Source of the DNA: Pseudomonas frederiksbergensis | Lineage (GTDB): Bacteria; Pseudomonadota; Gammaproteobacteria; Pseudomonadales; Pseudomonadaceae | Reading direction: 5' to 3' | Length of the DNA: 64,000 nucleotides | Assembly: GCF_000802155.2 (NCBI RefSeq) | Contig: NZ_JQGJ02000006.1 | Coordinates: forward strand, 1 to 64,000 | Part shown: positions 18,391 to 28,240 of the stretch, piece by piece | How the letters are laid out: every line of letters starts with the position of its first letter | How positions within the stretch are numbered: the stretch's first letter is position 1 | The notes under the pieces: model-generated | The model's input: the letters and a program-made list of their open reading frames with translations, nothing else | Databases searched by the model: none | Told to the model about the DNA's origin: nothing | Position numbers and translations under genes: made by a program

Positions 18391-18454
18391 ATGGGCGCCA
18401 ATCAGCGTGCTGAATATTTCTCCTAAGGTGGTCGACACAGGTCTAGGGTGAAGG

Positions 18455-18465
18455 AACAACAATAA
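18455..18465 (+). promoter_or_regulatory. CA motif (candidate Crc/Hfq site) before the MalT-like regulator
   Basis: AACAACAATAA sits immediately before the AAGGA ribosome-binding site of the regulator at 18479. It matches the AAnAAnAA pattern. A second such motif lies on the DUF1302 gene, so the regulator and its presumed target may both be under catabolite repression. Confidence 0.5.
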
Positions 18466-18478
18466 AAAGGACCTCGCA

Positions 18479-21031
18479 ATGACCGCCATGACCCCGTGTC
18501 CGGACCGTCCAGGGCTGCTGCCTCGCCTGTCGTCGACGCACGTGCCACGCAGGTCGTTGAGCGAGCCCTTGCTGGCTTCCGAGGCGCGGGTAAAACTGCT
18601 TTGCGCACCCGCGGGAAGTGGCAAGAGCGCCTTGTTCGCCGAGTGTTTCCTGCAGGCCCCCGCCGAGTGCCGGGTGCATTGGCTGCCCCTGGCCGGCGCG
18701 ACGATGAACGCCGCGCAAATGTGCGAAAGCCTGGCACAGGCCCTCGGGCTACCGGTGACGGATGAGGCGAGCCTGCTGGCTCATCTGGCGCGCCTGCAAT
18801 CGGCGACGTGGCTGTTTCTGGATGACTATTGCCGGGTAGCCAACCCTGAGCTGGACCAACTGCTTGACCGTTTGTTGAGCGCCAGCAGCCCTGCATTGCA
18901 TCTTTGGTTGAACGGCCGTCGTCGTCCTCATTGCAACTGGCCACGCTTGTTGCTCGATGACGAACTGTACGAGTTCGACGCCCAGGCCCTGGTCTTTTCT
19001 TGCGACGATGTCCAGCAACTGCTGAGGCACTTGCCCGGCCCGCAGGCAGCGCGCACGGCCAGGGAGGTGATACAGCGTAGCGGCGGCTGGTGTGCCGGGG
19101 TGCGCATCACCCTGCTGGAGCGCTGTGAATGGGCTCGCCGGCACGCTGCGCCGGGTCGGGCCGGCACCTTGCTCGATTACCTGGAATATGAACTGTTCGG
19201 TACGTTGACCCCGGAGCTGGCCCAGGCCTGGCGGGTACTGGCGCACCTGCCGCGTTTCAATGCCCAGCTTTGCTCGCACCTGTTCGGCGATACGGTGGGG
19301 GCCGAATGCCTTCCGTTGCTGCTGGACCTGGGGTGCTTCATCGAACCGTGGGAGGATTCCTCGGACTGGCTGCGGATTTTCCCACCCCTGGCGCGGTTAG
19401 TGCGCGAAGAGCCCTGGCCACAAGGCCGCTCCTGGCATCGACGGGCCTGCCAATGGTTCGCGGCCGAACAGGACTGGCCCATGGCATTCGAGCAAGCCAT
19501 GCAAGCTGGGGAATTCGAGACCGCCGTCAGTTTCCTGCAGCACCTGAATTTCGAACATGTGCTGCAAGGTAGCAATGTCCAATTGCTGCTGGCCCTGCAC
19601 GACCAGCAGGGCGAAGCATTGTCGCTGGGGACCGCGCAATCGGTAGGGCTGATTACCACGGCCTTGCTCTTTGCCGGCCGCTTTGACCAGGCTGAGGTCT
19701 GCATTGAACAGCTGGCCAGGTTCATGCCACATCCCCTGGTCAGTCAGCAGAGACAACTGATCGCCCGTTGGGAGGTGCTGCGTGGTTGGTTGTTGCACCT
19801 GCGCGGCGAGGGTGACCAGGCTCGCGAACATTTTCTCCAGGCCTTGGCCGGCCTGGATCCGGAGGCCTGGGCCCTCAAGGTGCTGTGCCTGATCGGACAG
19901 ACACAACAGGCACTGCTCCAAGGCGAACTGGCGTTGGCGCAGGCGATCAATCGCCAGGCACTTTGCGTAGCGCGCGCCGGCGGTTCGCTGGTGTTCGAAG
20001 GGCTACTGGAACTGGACCACGCGCAAATCCTGGAACAGCGCGGCGCGCCCCACCGGGCCGATCACCTGCTGGGCGCGGTCCAGGCATTGCTCGATAAACC
20101 AGGGCAGGATTTTTCTGCATTGCTGGGCCGTATCGCCTTGCGACGGGGGCGCCTGGCGTTGCGCATGGGGCTTGACGAGCAGGCCGCCGAGCACTTCCAG
20201 GCGGGCCTGGAGGCCGGTTTGCGCAGCCAGGACAAGCAGGTGCTCTATGGCTTTCTCGGCAAGGCAAGCCTGGCCGCCAACCAGGGCGACTATGGCGAGG
20301 CCTTCATGCAGCTTCGCGACGCCGAGCGGACCATGCAACAGCGGCACATTCCCGACACGGTGTACCGCGGTGTGTTGCTGCAAGTCAGCTGTCAGTTCTG
20401 GTTGCAGCAGGGGCGACCGGAACTGGCCCATGAGGTGTTGACCCGAGTGTTGCGGCATTTCCATGGGCCACAGGCCAAGCATGCGCCGCCCGCGACCTTG
20501 GAACTGATTCCCCGTCTGGAGTATTTGCTGGTGCTGACGGAAGTCTATCTGCGCCGGGCGCACGAGCCGCAGGCCCGGCTCAGGGAAATGATCGCCCAGG
20601 CACAACACTGCGAGATGCACGCCTTGGAAACCGAACTGCTGCTGGCATTGGCGGAGGTCGTCTGGTTGTCGGCCGATCGTCACCAGGCGCGCGAGCTTTT
20701 GCAAAAAGGGCTCGAAGGGGTTGCCTGTCGACGGGCGCAACAAGCCCTGCGCGAGCTGTGCCTGCGCCAACCGGACCTGGTGCACGCGGCACAAACTGCC
20801 GAACCCCTCGACCCGCCATCGACAATGGCCGAGGAAACCGTGCTCAGTCACCGTGAACTGGAAGTGCTGGAGTTGATTGCACAAGGTTATTCAAACCAAC
20901 AGATCGCCGAACAATTATTTATCTCATTGCACACAGTGAAGACCCATTCGCGTCGTATCCATAGCAAGTTGGGGGTGCAACGGCGTACACAGGCAGTGGC
21001 CAAGGCCAAGGTCATGGGTGTAATGAGCTAA
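18479..21031 (+). CDS. MalT-like LuxR-family ATP-dependent regulator
   Basis: An 850-residue regulator. Walker A ([12 protein letters not shown]) is at about residues 41-52 and a Walker B-like LFLDDY follows at about 116. The middle (about 340-760) is rich in helical TPR-like repeats, and the C-terminus is a LuxR helix-turn-helix ([28 protein letters not shown]). This is the MalT/STAND architecture, in which a ligand and ATP drive oligomerisation and activation. It follows the DUF1302-DUF1329 operon and probably regulates it (inference from conserved neighbourhood). AAGGA precedes the ATG. Confidence 0.92.
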   Translation: MTAMTPCPDRPGLLPRLSSTHVPRRSLSEPLLASEARVKLLCAPAGSGKSALFAECFLQAPAECRVHWLPLAGATMNAAQMCESLAQALGLPVTDEASLLAHLARLQSATWLFLDDYCRVANPELDQLLDRLLSASSPALHLWLNGRRRPHCNWPRLLLDDELYEFDAQALVFSCDDVQQLLRHLPGPQAARTAREVIQRSGGWCAGVRITLLERCEWARRHAAPGRAGTLLDYLEYELFGTLTPELAQAWRVLAHLPRFNAQLCSHLFGDTVGAECLPLLLDLGCFIEPWEDSSDWLRIFPPLARLVREEPWPQGRSWHRRACQWFAAEQDWPMAFEQAMQAGEFETAVSFLQHLNFEHVLQGSNVQLLLALHDQQGEALSLGTAQSVGLITTALLFAGRFDQAEVCIEQLARFMPHPLVSQQRQLIARWEVLRGWLLHLRGEGDQAREHFLQALAGLDPEAWALKVLCLIGQTQQALLQGELALAQAINRQALCVARAGGSLVFEGLLELDHAQILEQRGAPHRADHLLGAVQALLDKPGQDFSALLGRIALRRGRLALRMGLDEQAAEHFQAGLEAGLRSQDKQVLYGFLGKASLAANQGDYGEAFMQLRDAERTMQQRHIPDTVYRGVLLQVSCQFWLQQGRPELAHEVLTRVLRHFHGPQAKHAPPATLELIPRLEYLLVLTEVYLRRAHEPQARLREMIAQAQHCEMHALETELLLALAEVVWLSADRHQARELLQKGLEGVACRRAQQALRELCLRQPDLVHAAQTAEPLDPPSTMAEETVLSHRELEVLELIAQGYSNQQIAEQLFISLHTVKTHSRRIHSKLGVQRRTQAVAKAKVMGVMS

Positions 21032-21111
21032 GTTTGAAAACTTACTCGCGCTTACATATCACTGAGCGTAGATGAATGGTGTTGGTGTATAACTTCCGGG
21101 CTGGACTTGGT

Positions 21112-21126
21112 TGAAGTTTAACTTCA
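21112..21126. promoter_or_regulatory. Palindrome TGAAGTT-T-AACTTCA
   Basis: A perfect 7-bp inverted repeat with a 1-base centre lies about 90 bases before the orphan gene at 21214 and 80 bases after the regulator stop. It has the size of a dimeric repressor site; no cognate regulator can be named. Confidence 0.35.
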
Positions 21127-21213
21127 GCTGGCCACGGGCACCGTAACAGGTGTAATCAATTCAACGGATCGAGCGGGAAGTTTGATTCGATACAGAACAA
21201 GGATGTTGTTTTT

Positions 21214-21915
21214 ATGTACGCTCCATTATTTGCTTCATATTCGCAAAGGCTTGCTGCTCTCAAGAAAACGCGTGTTGACTTCGCTGTACAGGTGTTGCTC
21301 GGTGAGGCGTTGGAAGAGTTGGAAACCAGTCCATACCACCTCTATTTAAATGCGCGGGATACTATTGCTGGCACAGAGGTTGTTTCCTCCGTCACATTGT
21401 TTGATGAAGCGCTGGCTTGCGTTCAAAGACAAGTCGGCCCCACTTACACCCAAGGCACTCACCAAATTTTCAGCAAGCGTTACTCGTTTGCTCCAGAGGA
21501 TCGGATCAAGGGGCTCGATGTGATCGGCTTTGAGAAAATCGTCATGGATATCGTCTCGAGCCTGACCGAGGAACCGTCGATTGATCTATCCCGGCCCGCC
21601 CTGAGGTCACTGGCCGTCGAGGACCTTGAATCGATCTTGAAGAGTCACCTGCCAGGCGTCGGGTTGAACGAAACCTATGTCACCGGTTTTGGCTCGGACG
21701 ATCTGGGGGGCCGAATCATCACCTCTTCCCGGAAGCTTGTGGACTATCTGCTGGCTCACTTCGACGATGACGATATTCCCTTTCATGCCAAGGGCGGCCA
21801 TCAGGCCGTGTACACGCAGGCCTTCAGCGAGGAAGCGACGCACATTCATCCGCAGTTGACCATCGCCCACCTCAACGACCTATTGATCAGGATCGTGCCG
21901 GACTTGTTGAGCTGA
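21214..21915 (+). CDS. Protein of unknown function
   Basis: A 233-residue protein that I do not recognise. It has no signal peptide, membrane helix or cysteine-rich motif; composition is acidic and soluble, with an Asp-rich patch FDDDDIPFHAKGG near residue 188. The first third of the gene is visibly more AT-rich than its neighbours, suggesting acquisition or weak constraint. AAGGA lies 10 bases before the ATG. Its last 29 bases overlap the 3' end of the convergent hmgR gene. Real coding is likely because the frame is long and has a proper start site; function cannot be guessed. Confidence 0.7.
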   Translation: MYAPLFASYSQRLAALKKTRVDFAVQVLLGEALEELETSPYHLYLNARDTIAGTEVVSSVTLFDEALACVQRQVGPTYTQGTHQIFSKRYSFAPEDRIKGLDVIGFEKIVMDIVSSLTEEPSIDLSRPALRSLAVEDLESILKSHLPGVGLNETYVTGFGSDDLGGRIITSSRKLVDYLLAHFDDDDIPFHAKGGHQAVYTQAFSEEATHIHPQLTIAHLNDLLIRIVPDLLS

Positions 21916-22699
21916 TCCCGGATTGCTCATAGCCCATTCGCCAGCTTACGGCCCGGGTCGCCGCCAACAGGCGCCGCGCCGCCGGGCCGTTCTCATCCGC
22001 GTGGAACAGTGACGTCGGGCCGACGATCGTCATTACCGCCGCCACGTCGCCCATGGCGTTGAACACCGGCGCAGACAAGGCATCCACCCCCGGCATCAGC
22101 AACCCATGCACGTGATGCAAGCCACGACTGCGGATGTGCTCGCACAGCGTTGCATAGGCCTGTTCGTCCGCCAGGGCGTGGCCCTGGGTGGCGTGCACTT
22201 CCTGGTCGCGCAACTCGATCGTCTCGCGCTCCGGCAGATAGGCGCTGAAAACCAGTCCGGTGGAAGAACTGAGCAACGGCAACACCGAGCCCAGTTGCGT
22301 CACCACGGTCACGGCCCGTACGGCGGGCTCGATTCTCACCACTGTCGCGCCATGATTGCCCCATACCGCCAGGAAACAGGTTTCGTTCAGGTCATCGCGC
22401 AACTCGGCCAAGGGCAGGGCGGCCACTTGCAGTACGTCCATGCCGTTCAACGCCGCCAAGCCCACGCGCAAGGCCTCGCGGCCCAAGCCGTAGTGATTGG
22501 TGGCTGTGTTCTGTTCGGCAAATCCGCTGGCGATCAAGGCTTGTAGATAACGGTGGACCTTGCTGGCCGGCATCTGCACATGCTCGGCCAGGCGCGACAG
22601 CGACGTGGATGGCGATAATTCGGCCAGGGCCTTGAGGATATCGGTGCCGACCTCAGCGGAGCGGACTTTCTGTTTACCGTTGCTCGGCGGGTTTTCCAT
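21887..22699 (-). CDS. hmgR: IclR-family repressor HmgR
   Basis: A 270-residue IclR-family regulator. The winged helix (about 15-75: DILKALAELSPSTSLSRLAEHVQMPASKVHRYLQAL) is followed by the effector domain. It is divergent from hmgA-fah-maiA, and HmgR in P. putida represses these genes until homogentisate binds. A 23-bp palindrome between the two transcription units is the likely operator. The 3' end overlaps the convergent orphan gene by 29 bases. Confidence 0.92.
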   Translation of the reverse strand: MENPPSNGKQKVRSAEVGTDILKALAELSPSTSLSRLAEHVQMPASKVHRYLQALIASGFAEQNTATNHYGLGREALRVGLAALNGMDVLQVAALPLAELRDDLNETCFLAVWGNHGATVVRIEPAVRAVTVVTQLGSVLPLLSSSTGLVFSAYLPERETIELRDQEVHATQGHALADEQAYATLCEHIRSRGLHHVHGLLMPGVDALSAPVFNAMGDVAAVMTIVGPTSLFHADENGPAARRLLAATRAVSWRMGYEQSGISSTSPARS

Positions 22700-22757
22700 G
22701 GAGGTGTGGGTCCGAAGGGCGAATGGGCGTCTTTATAGCTTGACGGTGGTTGTCGAG

Positions 22758-22780
22758 CAAATTACGTTATGCGTAATTTG
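22758..22780. promoter_or_regulatory. Candidate HmgR operator
   Basis: CAAATTACG-TTATG-CGTAATTTG is a perfect 9-bp inverted repeat, followed at once by a third similar half (GATTACGAT). It lies 59 bases before the hmgR start and 70 before hmgA, where a shared repressor site is expected. Confidence 0.75.
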
Positions 22781-22850
22781 ATTACGATAAAAATAACCCG
22801 GTACGCCTCAAGTCGTTCATTGAGTGACGGACCGCATCTCAGGAGGCTCC

Positions 22851-24155
22851 ATGAACCTCGACTCCACGCCGTCGGATGTGCTTTACCAGTCTGGCTTCGG
22901 TAATGAGTTCGCCAGCGAAGCGTTGCCTGGCGCCCTGCCGGTTGGCCAGAATTCCCCGCAAAAGGCGCCTTACGGCCTGTATGCCGAGCTTTTTTCCGGC
23001 ACCGCGTTCACCATGGCCCGCAGCGAAGCGCGGCGAACCTGGATGTACCGCATCCGGCCCTCGGCCAACCACCCGGCGTTTACCAAGCTGGAGCAGCAAT
23101 TGGCTGGCGGCCCGCTGGGTGAGGTCACGCCTAACCGCTTGCGCTGGAGCCCGCTGGGCATTCCCGATGAGCCTGCCGATTTCATTGACGGCCTGGTGCG
23201 CATGGCCGCCAATGCTGGCTCGGACAAGCCGGCGGGCATCAGCATCTATCATTACCGGGCCAACCGGTCCATGGAGCGGGTGTTCTTCAATGCCGACGGC
23301 GAATGGCTGCTCGTGCCGCAACTGGGGCGTCTGCGGATCGTCACCGAGCTGGGTGTGCTGGACCTGGAACCCTTGGAAATCGCGGTGCTGCCCCGTGGAT
23401 TGAAGTTCCGTGTCGAGCTGCTCGACCCTCAGGCTCGCGGTTATATCGCCGAAAACCATGGTGCGCCGTTGCGCCTGCCCGACCTGGGGCCCATTGGCAG
23501 CAATGGCCTGGCCAACCCGAGGGATTTCCTGTCGCCTGTCGCTCATTATGAAAACCTCGCCCGACCCACTACCTTGGTGCAGAAGTTCCTCGGGGAGCTA
23601 TGGGCGTGCGAACTGGATCATTCGCCGTTTGACGTGGTGGCCTGGCATGGCAACAACGTGCCGTACAAATATGACCTGCGTCGCTTCAATACCATCGGCA
23701 CGGTCAGCTTCGACCATCCAGACCCGTCGATTTTTACCGTGTTGACGTCGCCCACCAGCGTCCATGGCTTGGCAAATCTTGATTTCGTAATTTTCCCGCC
23801 ACGCTGGATGGTGGCGGAGAACACCTTCCGTCCACCCTGGTTCCATCGCAATCTCATGAATGAATTCATGGGCCTGATCCAGGGCGCATACGACGCCAAG
23901 GCCGAAGGTTTCCTGCCGGGAGGCGCGTCCCTGCACAGTTGCATGAGCGCCCATGGTCCCGACGGTGAGACCTGCACCAAGGCCATCAATGCCGAACTCA
24001 AGCCGGCGAAAATCGACAACACCATGGCGTTCATGTTCGAGACCAGCCAAGTGCTGCGCCCGAGCCGATTCGCCTTGGACTGCCCGCAATTGCAAACGGA
24101 CTACGACGCCTGCTGGGCTTCGTTGCCAGTCACGTTCGACCCGACCCGGAGATAA
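22851..24155 (+). CDS. hmgA: Homogentisate 1,2-dioxygenase
   Basis: A 434-residue iron(II) dioxygenase that opens the ring of homogentisate to maleylacetoacetate in tyrosine/phenylalanine catabolism. It begins [19 protein letters not shown] and contains the conserved [13 protein letters not shown] segment, followed by iron-site His/Glu residues in [14 protein letters not shown] and [18 protein letters not shown] precedes the ATG at 22851. First gene of the hmgA-fah-maiA operon. Loss of this enzyme gives the known brown pyomelanin phenotype; the gene looks intact here. Confidence 0.97.
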   Translation: MNLDSTPSDVLYQSGFGNEFASEALPGALPVGQNSPQKAPYGLYAELFSGTAFTMARSEARRTWMYRIRPSANHPAFTKLEQQLAGGPLGEVTPNRLRWSPLGIPDEPADFIDGLVRMAANAGSDKPAGISIYHYRANRSMERVFFNADGEWLLVPQLGRLRIVTELGVLDLEPLEIAVLPRGLKFRVELLDPQARGYIAENHGAPLRLPDLGPIGSNGLANPRDFLSPVAHYENLARPTTLVQKFLGELWACELDHSPFDVVAWHGNNVPYKYDLRRFNTIGTVSFDHPDPSIFTVLTSPTSVHGLANLDFVIFPPRWMVAENTFRPPWFHRNLMNEFMGLIQGAYDAKAEGFLPGGASLHSCMSAHGPDGETCTKAINAELKPAKIDNTMAFMFETSQVLRPSRFALDCPQLQTDYDACWASLPVTFDPTRR

Positions 24156-24158
24156 CCC

Positions 24159-25463
24159 ATGACTCAAGTTTCCCCCACCCGCAGCTGGGTCGATTCCGCC
24201 AACGGCCATGCCGATTTCCCCTTGCAGAACCTGCCGCTCGGCGTTTTCAGCCCGGCCGGGCAATCCCCGCGCAGCGGCGTTGCCATTGGCGATCGGATTT
24301 TCGACTTGCAGGCGGCGTTGGACGCTGGGCTGTTCGACGGCGCTGCGGGCGAAGCCATCCTGGCCATGCGGGACGGTCAGTTGAATGCGTTCTTCGAACT
24401 CGGCCGTGGCGCCCGGGTTGCCCTGCGTGAACAGTTATTGAACCTGCTGCGCGAGGGCAGTCCCCGGCGGGACGAGATCCAGGCCCAGGGTGAAAAGCTG
24501 CTGCATCTGGCGGAGAACTGCCAGATGCATCTGCCTGCGAAAATCAACGATTACACCGACTTCTACGTTGGCATCGAGCATGCGCAAAATGTCGGCAAGC
24601 TGTTCCGGCCGGACAATCCGCTGCTACCGAATTATAAATACGTTCCCATCGGCTATCACGGCCGTGCTTCGACGGTGCGGCCATCGGGCACCGATGTACG
24701 TCGCCCGAAGGGCCAGACCTTGCCGGCCGGGCAGACCGAGCCGACTTTTGGTCCCTGCGCGCGGCTGGACTATGAGCTGGAGCTGGGGATCTGGATCGCC
24801 AAGGGCAACACCCTTGGCGAGCCCATCGCCATCGGCGACGCCGCCGAGCACATTGCCGGTTTCTGCCTGCTCAACGATTGGTCGGCCCGGGATATCCAGG
24901 CGTGGGAATACCAGCCGCTGGGGCCGTTCCTGTCCAAGAGCTTCCTGACCAGTGTTTCTCCATGGGTCGTGACTGCCGAAGCCCTGGAGCCGTTCCGTCG
25001 TGCGCAGCCGGCGCGTCCCGAGGGCGATCCGCAACCATTGCCGTACTTGCTGGACAAACGTGACCAGGCCGCGGGTGCATTCGACATCGAGCTGGAAGTG
25101 CTGCTGCTGACCGAAGCCATGCGTGAGCAGAAACTGCCGGCCCATCGACTGACCCTGAGCAACACGCAGTACATGTATTGGACGGTGGCACAGATGGTTG
25201 CGCACCACAGCGTCAACGGCTGCCAGTTGCAAGCGGGTGATCTGTTTGGTTCGGGTACGTTGTCGGGGCCGCAGAGCGGTCAGTTCGGCAGCCTGCTGGA
25301 AATCACCGAGGGCGGCAAAAAGCCGATCGAACTGGCATCCGGCGAAGTCCGCAAGTTCCTCGAGGACGGCGATGAAATCATCCTGCGCGCCCGTTGCAGC
25401 CGCGAGGGCGTTGTATCGATCGGCTTCGGCGAATGCCGCGGCAAGATCCTGTCGGCACGTTGA
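24159..25463 (+). CDS. hmgB: Fumarylacetoacetase
   Basis: A 434-residue fumarylacetoacetate hydrolase, producing fumarate and acetoacetate. The active-site region KINDYTDFYVGIEHAQNVGKLFRP and the metal-binding DYELELGIWI and NDWSARDIQAWEYQPLGPF segments are complete. It begins three bases after the hmgA stop, so the genes are coupled. Gene is also called fahA. Confidence 0.97.
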   Translation: MTQVSPTRSWVDSANGHADFPLQNLPLGVFSPAGQSPRSGVAIGDRIFDLQAALDAGLFDGAAGEAILAMRDGQLNAFFELGRGARVALREQLLNLLREGSPRRDEIQAQGEKLLHLAENCQMHLPAKINDYTDFYVGIEHAQNVGKLFRPDNPLLPNYKYVPIGYHGRASTVRPSGTDVRRPKGQTLPAGQTEPTFGPCARLDYELELGIWIAKGNTLGEPIAIGDAAEHIAGFCLLNDWSARDIQAWEYQPLGPFLSKSFLTSVSPWVVTAEALEPFRRAQPARPEGDPQPLPYLLDKRDQAAGAFDIELEVLLLTEAMREQKLPAHRLTLSNTQYMYWTVAQMVAHHSVNGCQLQAGDLFGSGTLSGPQSGQFGSLLEITEGGKKPIELASGEVRKFLEDGDEIILRARCSREGVVSIGFGECRGKILSAR

Positions 25464-25472
25464 GGCGCGGGC

Positions 25473-26111
25473 ATGGAACTCTATACCTACTATCGTTCCA
25501 CTTCGTCGTACCGGGTGCGTATTGCCTTGGCCCTCAAGGGCCTGGATTACCAGGCGCTGCCCGTCAACCTGATCGCCACACCCGAGGGCGAGCATCGCCA
25601 GCCGATGTACTTGGCGATCAATCCACAGGGGCGAGTACCGGCGCTGCGCACCGATGAGGGGGCGCTGCTGGTGCAGTCGCCGGCCATCATCGAATACCTG
25701 GAGGAACGTTATCCACAGGTGCCGCTGTTCAGCCGCGACCTTGCGACTCGCGCCCACGAGCGTGGCGTCGCGGCGCTGATCGGCTGCGATATTCATCCCC
25801 TGCACAATGTCAGCGTGCTCAATAAGCTGCGCAAGTGGGGGCACGATGAAACGCAGGTGGTGGAATGGATCACGCACTGGATCAGCCAGGGGCTCGCCGC
25901 GGTAGAACAACTGATTGGCGATGACGGTTATTGTTTCGGTGCGCTGCCAGGTGTGGCGGATGTGTACCTGGTTCCGCAGTTGTACGCCGCTGAGCGGTTC
26001 AACGTTTCATTGCAAGCCTACCCGCGGATCCGCCGAGTCGCGGCGCTGGCGGCAGGGCATGAGGCGTTCCAGAGAGCGCATCCAGCGAACCAGCCTGACA
26101 CCCCGGCTTGA
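25473..26111 (+). CDS. hmgC: Maleylacetoacetate isomerase
   Basis: A 212-residue zeta-class glutathione S-transferase that isomerises maleylacetoacetate to fumarylacetoacetate with glutathione. The glutathione-site motif appears as STSSYRVRIALALKG and the cis-Pro loop as QGRVPALRT. It ends the homogentisate operon, 9 bases after fah. Also called maiA. Confidence 0.95.
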   Translation: MELYTYYRSTSSYRVRIALALKGLDYQALPVNLIATPEGEHRQPMYLAINPQGRVPALRTDEGALLVQSPAIIEYLEERYPQVPLFSRDLATRAHERGVAALIGCDIHPLHNVSVLNKLRKWGHDETQVVEWITHWISQGLAAVEQLIGDDGYCFGALPGVADVYLVPQLYAAERFNVSLQAYPRIRRVAALAAGHEAFQRAHPANQPDTPA

Positions 26112-26155
26112 TTTGGTGATCCAACAATCGCTGAAAATCTAAAAGCCGCACCCAT

Positions 26156-26959
26156 TCAATGCACAATCGAATTGGGTGGCAAATGTCCCAACCGCTCCGT
26201 CAGGCGCAGCCGCTGGATTGGATCTTCACTGAGCATCAGGGCATGTTCAAGGTCGAAACGTTCGGCGTTGGGGCAGTCGAGCCGTTGGTAAAGGCTGGCG
26301 CGGGCCAGGTAGTCCGCGGCGTTGGCATTGCCCATTTCCAGCACGCGTTCGGCGTCAATCAGTGCGGCAATGTAATCATCGTTCGCCAGGTGCAATTGCC
26401 GCAGGTTGCGCGACAACCGTTGGAGCATTTGCATCGGCTCGGCGCTGACCAGGTGCTCAGCCTTGAGCTGCATGTTGGCGCCATATTGGCGTTGCAGCAG
26501 GTCCCGGCAGTCATTGGGGTACAACCGCCGGCCACCGCATGGGTCGAGCAAATGGTCGGCACCGGGCACCCGCAGCAGGAAATGACCGGGAAAGTTGACG
26601 CCAACCATCGGAATCTCCAAGCCACGGGCCAGTTCCAACGCTATCAGCCCAAGGGCCAGCGGTTGGCCGCGCTTGCGCGCCAGGACTTTGTCGAGCAAAG
26701 CCGCGCGGGGGCGTAGCGGGGTGAAATCGTCCTGGGCGAAACCCAGGTCATTGAGGCGTCGAAGCAAGGGCTGGCCCAATTCGTTGACCGGCAACATGGG
26801 CAGGCCGTGGCTGACCAGCCGTTGCAGGTCCTTGAAATCATTAAGCAGCGTCGGTACGTCCAGCTCACGGTCATGTTCGGCGGCGACCCATAGCGCGGCT
26901 TCGAACAGCGCCGGTGGCGAACGGTGCAGGCATTCAAAAAAGGCTTGGCGCGGCTTCAT
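26156..26959 (-). CDS. SirB1-family transglutaminase-like/TPR protein
   Basis: A 267-residue protein of the SirB1 family. The N-terminal two-thirds is a transglutaminase-like fold (KVLARKRGQPLALGLIALELARGLEIPMVGVNFPGHFLLRV) and the C-terminal part has TPR-like helices (NANAADYLARASLYQRL). The usual catalytic cysteine is not evident, as in other SirB1 members, so activity is doubtful. The ATG at 26959 has GGAG upstream. Convergent with hmgC; no functional link seen. Confidence 0.85.
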   Translation of the reverse strand: MKPRQAFFECLHRSPPALFEAALWVAAEHDRELDVPTLLNDFKDLQRLVSHGLPMLPVNELGQPLLRRLNDLGFAQDDFTPLRPRAALLDKVLARKRGQPLALGLIALELARGLEIPMVGVNFPGHFLLRVPGADHLLDPCGGRRLYPNDCRDLLQRQYGANMQLKAEHLVSAEPMQMLQRLSRNLRQLHLANDDYIAALIDAERVLEMGNANAADYLARASLYQRLDCPNAERFDLEHALMLSEDPIQRLRLTERLGHLPPNSIVH

Positions 26960-27144
26960 CACAATCTCCGGGCTATGCCTCGTTTTAGCTCCGCCATGGC
27001 TTTTCGTCCAGCCCTACAAATGCCCCGTTACAGGTTATGCCTGAAAAGCTGCGCCGCGCTTGTGCTTATTCCGGCGTGCTCCAGCAATTTTCGACTGCGC
27101 GCCTATACTGGCGAAACAGACAAAAGTGATTCGGGAGCCTGTCG

Positions 27145-28164
27145 ATGTTTGCTCTCATGCAAAGCTCCCGCCTTGAATCGCTGTACTTGAGCGTGGACCC
27201 GGCGACCGGGTTGAAGGCGGTGATTGCCATTCATTGCAGCCGTCCGGGGCCTGCCCTGGGTGGTTGTCGTTATCTTTCCTATCCCGACGACGAAAGTGCC
27301 GTGGCCGACGCGGTGCGCCTGGCCCAGGGCATGAGCTACAAGGCCGCCTTGGCCGGATTGCCGGTGGGCGGGGGAGTGGCAGTCATCATGCGCCCCGCGC
27401 ATGTTGACAGCCGGGCCGCGCTGTTCGAAGCCTTCGGGCGCTTCATAGAGCAGTTGGACGGACGCTACATCACCGCCATCGACAGCGGTACATCGGTAGC
27501 CGACATGGATTGCATTGCCCAGCAGACCCGTCATGTCACCAGCACCACCGCCGCGGGAGACCCCGCGCCTCACGCGGCGATGGGCGTTTTCGCCGGCATC
27601 CGTGCCACGGCCATGGCGCGCCTTGGCAGCGATAACCTGGAGAGCCTGCGCGTCGCGATCCAGGGCCTGGGCAATGTCGGTTATGCCCTGGCTGAACAGC
27701 TGCACGCGGCGGGCGCGGAACTGCTGGTCAGCGATATCGACCCCGGCAAGGTCCAACTGGCAATGGAACAATTGGGCGCCCATCCCATTGCCAACGATGC
27801 GTTGCTCAGTACCCCTTGCGACATCCTGGCACCCTGCGGCCTCGGCGGCGTACTCAACAGCCATAGCGTGGCGCAACTGCGCTGCTCGGCTGTCGCAGGT
27901 TCGGCTCATAACCAACTGAGCAATCTGCAGGTCGCTGATCAATTGGAAAGACGCGGGATCCTCTATGCCCCGGACTATGTAATCAATTCAGGCGGCCTGA
28001 TCTACGTCGCGTTGAAGCACCGCGGCGAAGAATTGCCGACCATCACCGCGCACCTGTCGAAGATCGGTGCCCGGCTTACGGAAGTCTTCGCCCACGCCCA
28101 GGCGGAAAAACGCTCGCCGGCTCGGGTGGCCGACGAGTTGGCGGAGCGTCTGTTGTACCGATAA
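27145..28164 (+). CDS. Leucine/phenylalanine dehydrogenase homologue lacking the catalytic Lys
   Basis: A 339-residue Glu/Leu/Phe/Val dehydrogenase family protein. The substrate-site GPALGGCR, Lys66 in MSYKAALAG, Asp113 in ITAIDSGTS, and the NAD fold (QGLGNVGYALAEQL) are present. The glycine-rich catalytic segment reads GLPVGGGVAVI: Val78 stands where leucine dehydrogenases have their catalytic lysine (Lys80 of the Bacillus enzyme). If the assignment is right the oxidative deamination step should be badly impaired. Single gene, followed by a repeat hairpin. Confidence 0.85.
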   Translation: MFALMQSSRLESLYLSVDPATGLKAVIAIHCSRPGPALGGCRYLSYPDDESAVADAVRLAQGMSYKAALAGLPVGGGVAVIMRPAHVDSRAALFEAFGRFIEQLDGRYITAIDSGTSVADMDCIAQQTRHVTSTTAAGDPAPHAAMGVFAGIRATAMARLGSDNLESLRVAIQGLGNVGYALAEQLHAAGAELLVSDIDPGKVQLAMEQLGAHPIANDALLSTPCDILAPCGLGGVLNSHSVAQLRCSAVAGSAHNQLSNLQVADQLERRGILYAPDYVINSGGLIYVALKHRGEELPTITAHLSKIGARLTEVFAHAQAEKRSPARVADELAERLLYR

Positions 28165-28166
28165 AA

Positions 28167-28235
28167 AAGATCGCAGCCTTCGGCAGCGCGTGCATTGAGA
28201 CATCAAGTGCACGCGCTGCCGAAGGCTGCGATCTT
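28167..28235. repeat. Long perfect inverted repeat (GATCGCAGCC type)
   Basis: Two 28-bp arms (28167-28194 and 28208-28235) match perfectly around a 13-base loop; the core GATCGCAGCCTTCGGCAGC is a widespread Pseudomonas fluorescens REP type. It separates the convergent dehydrogenase and yebG genes and could end transcription from both. Confidence 0.88.
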
Positions 28236-28240
28236 CTGGT

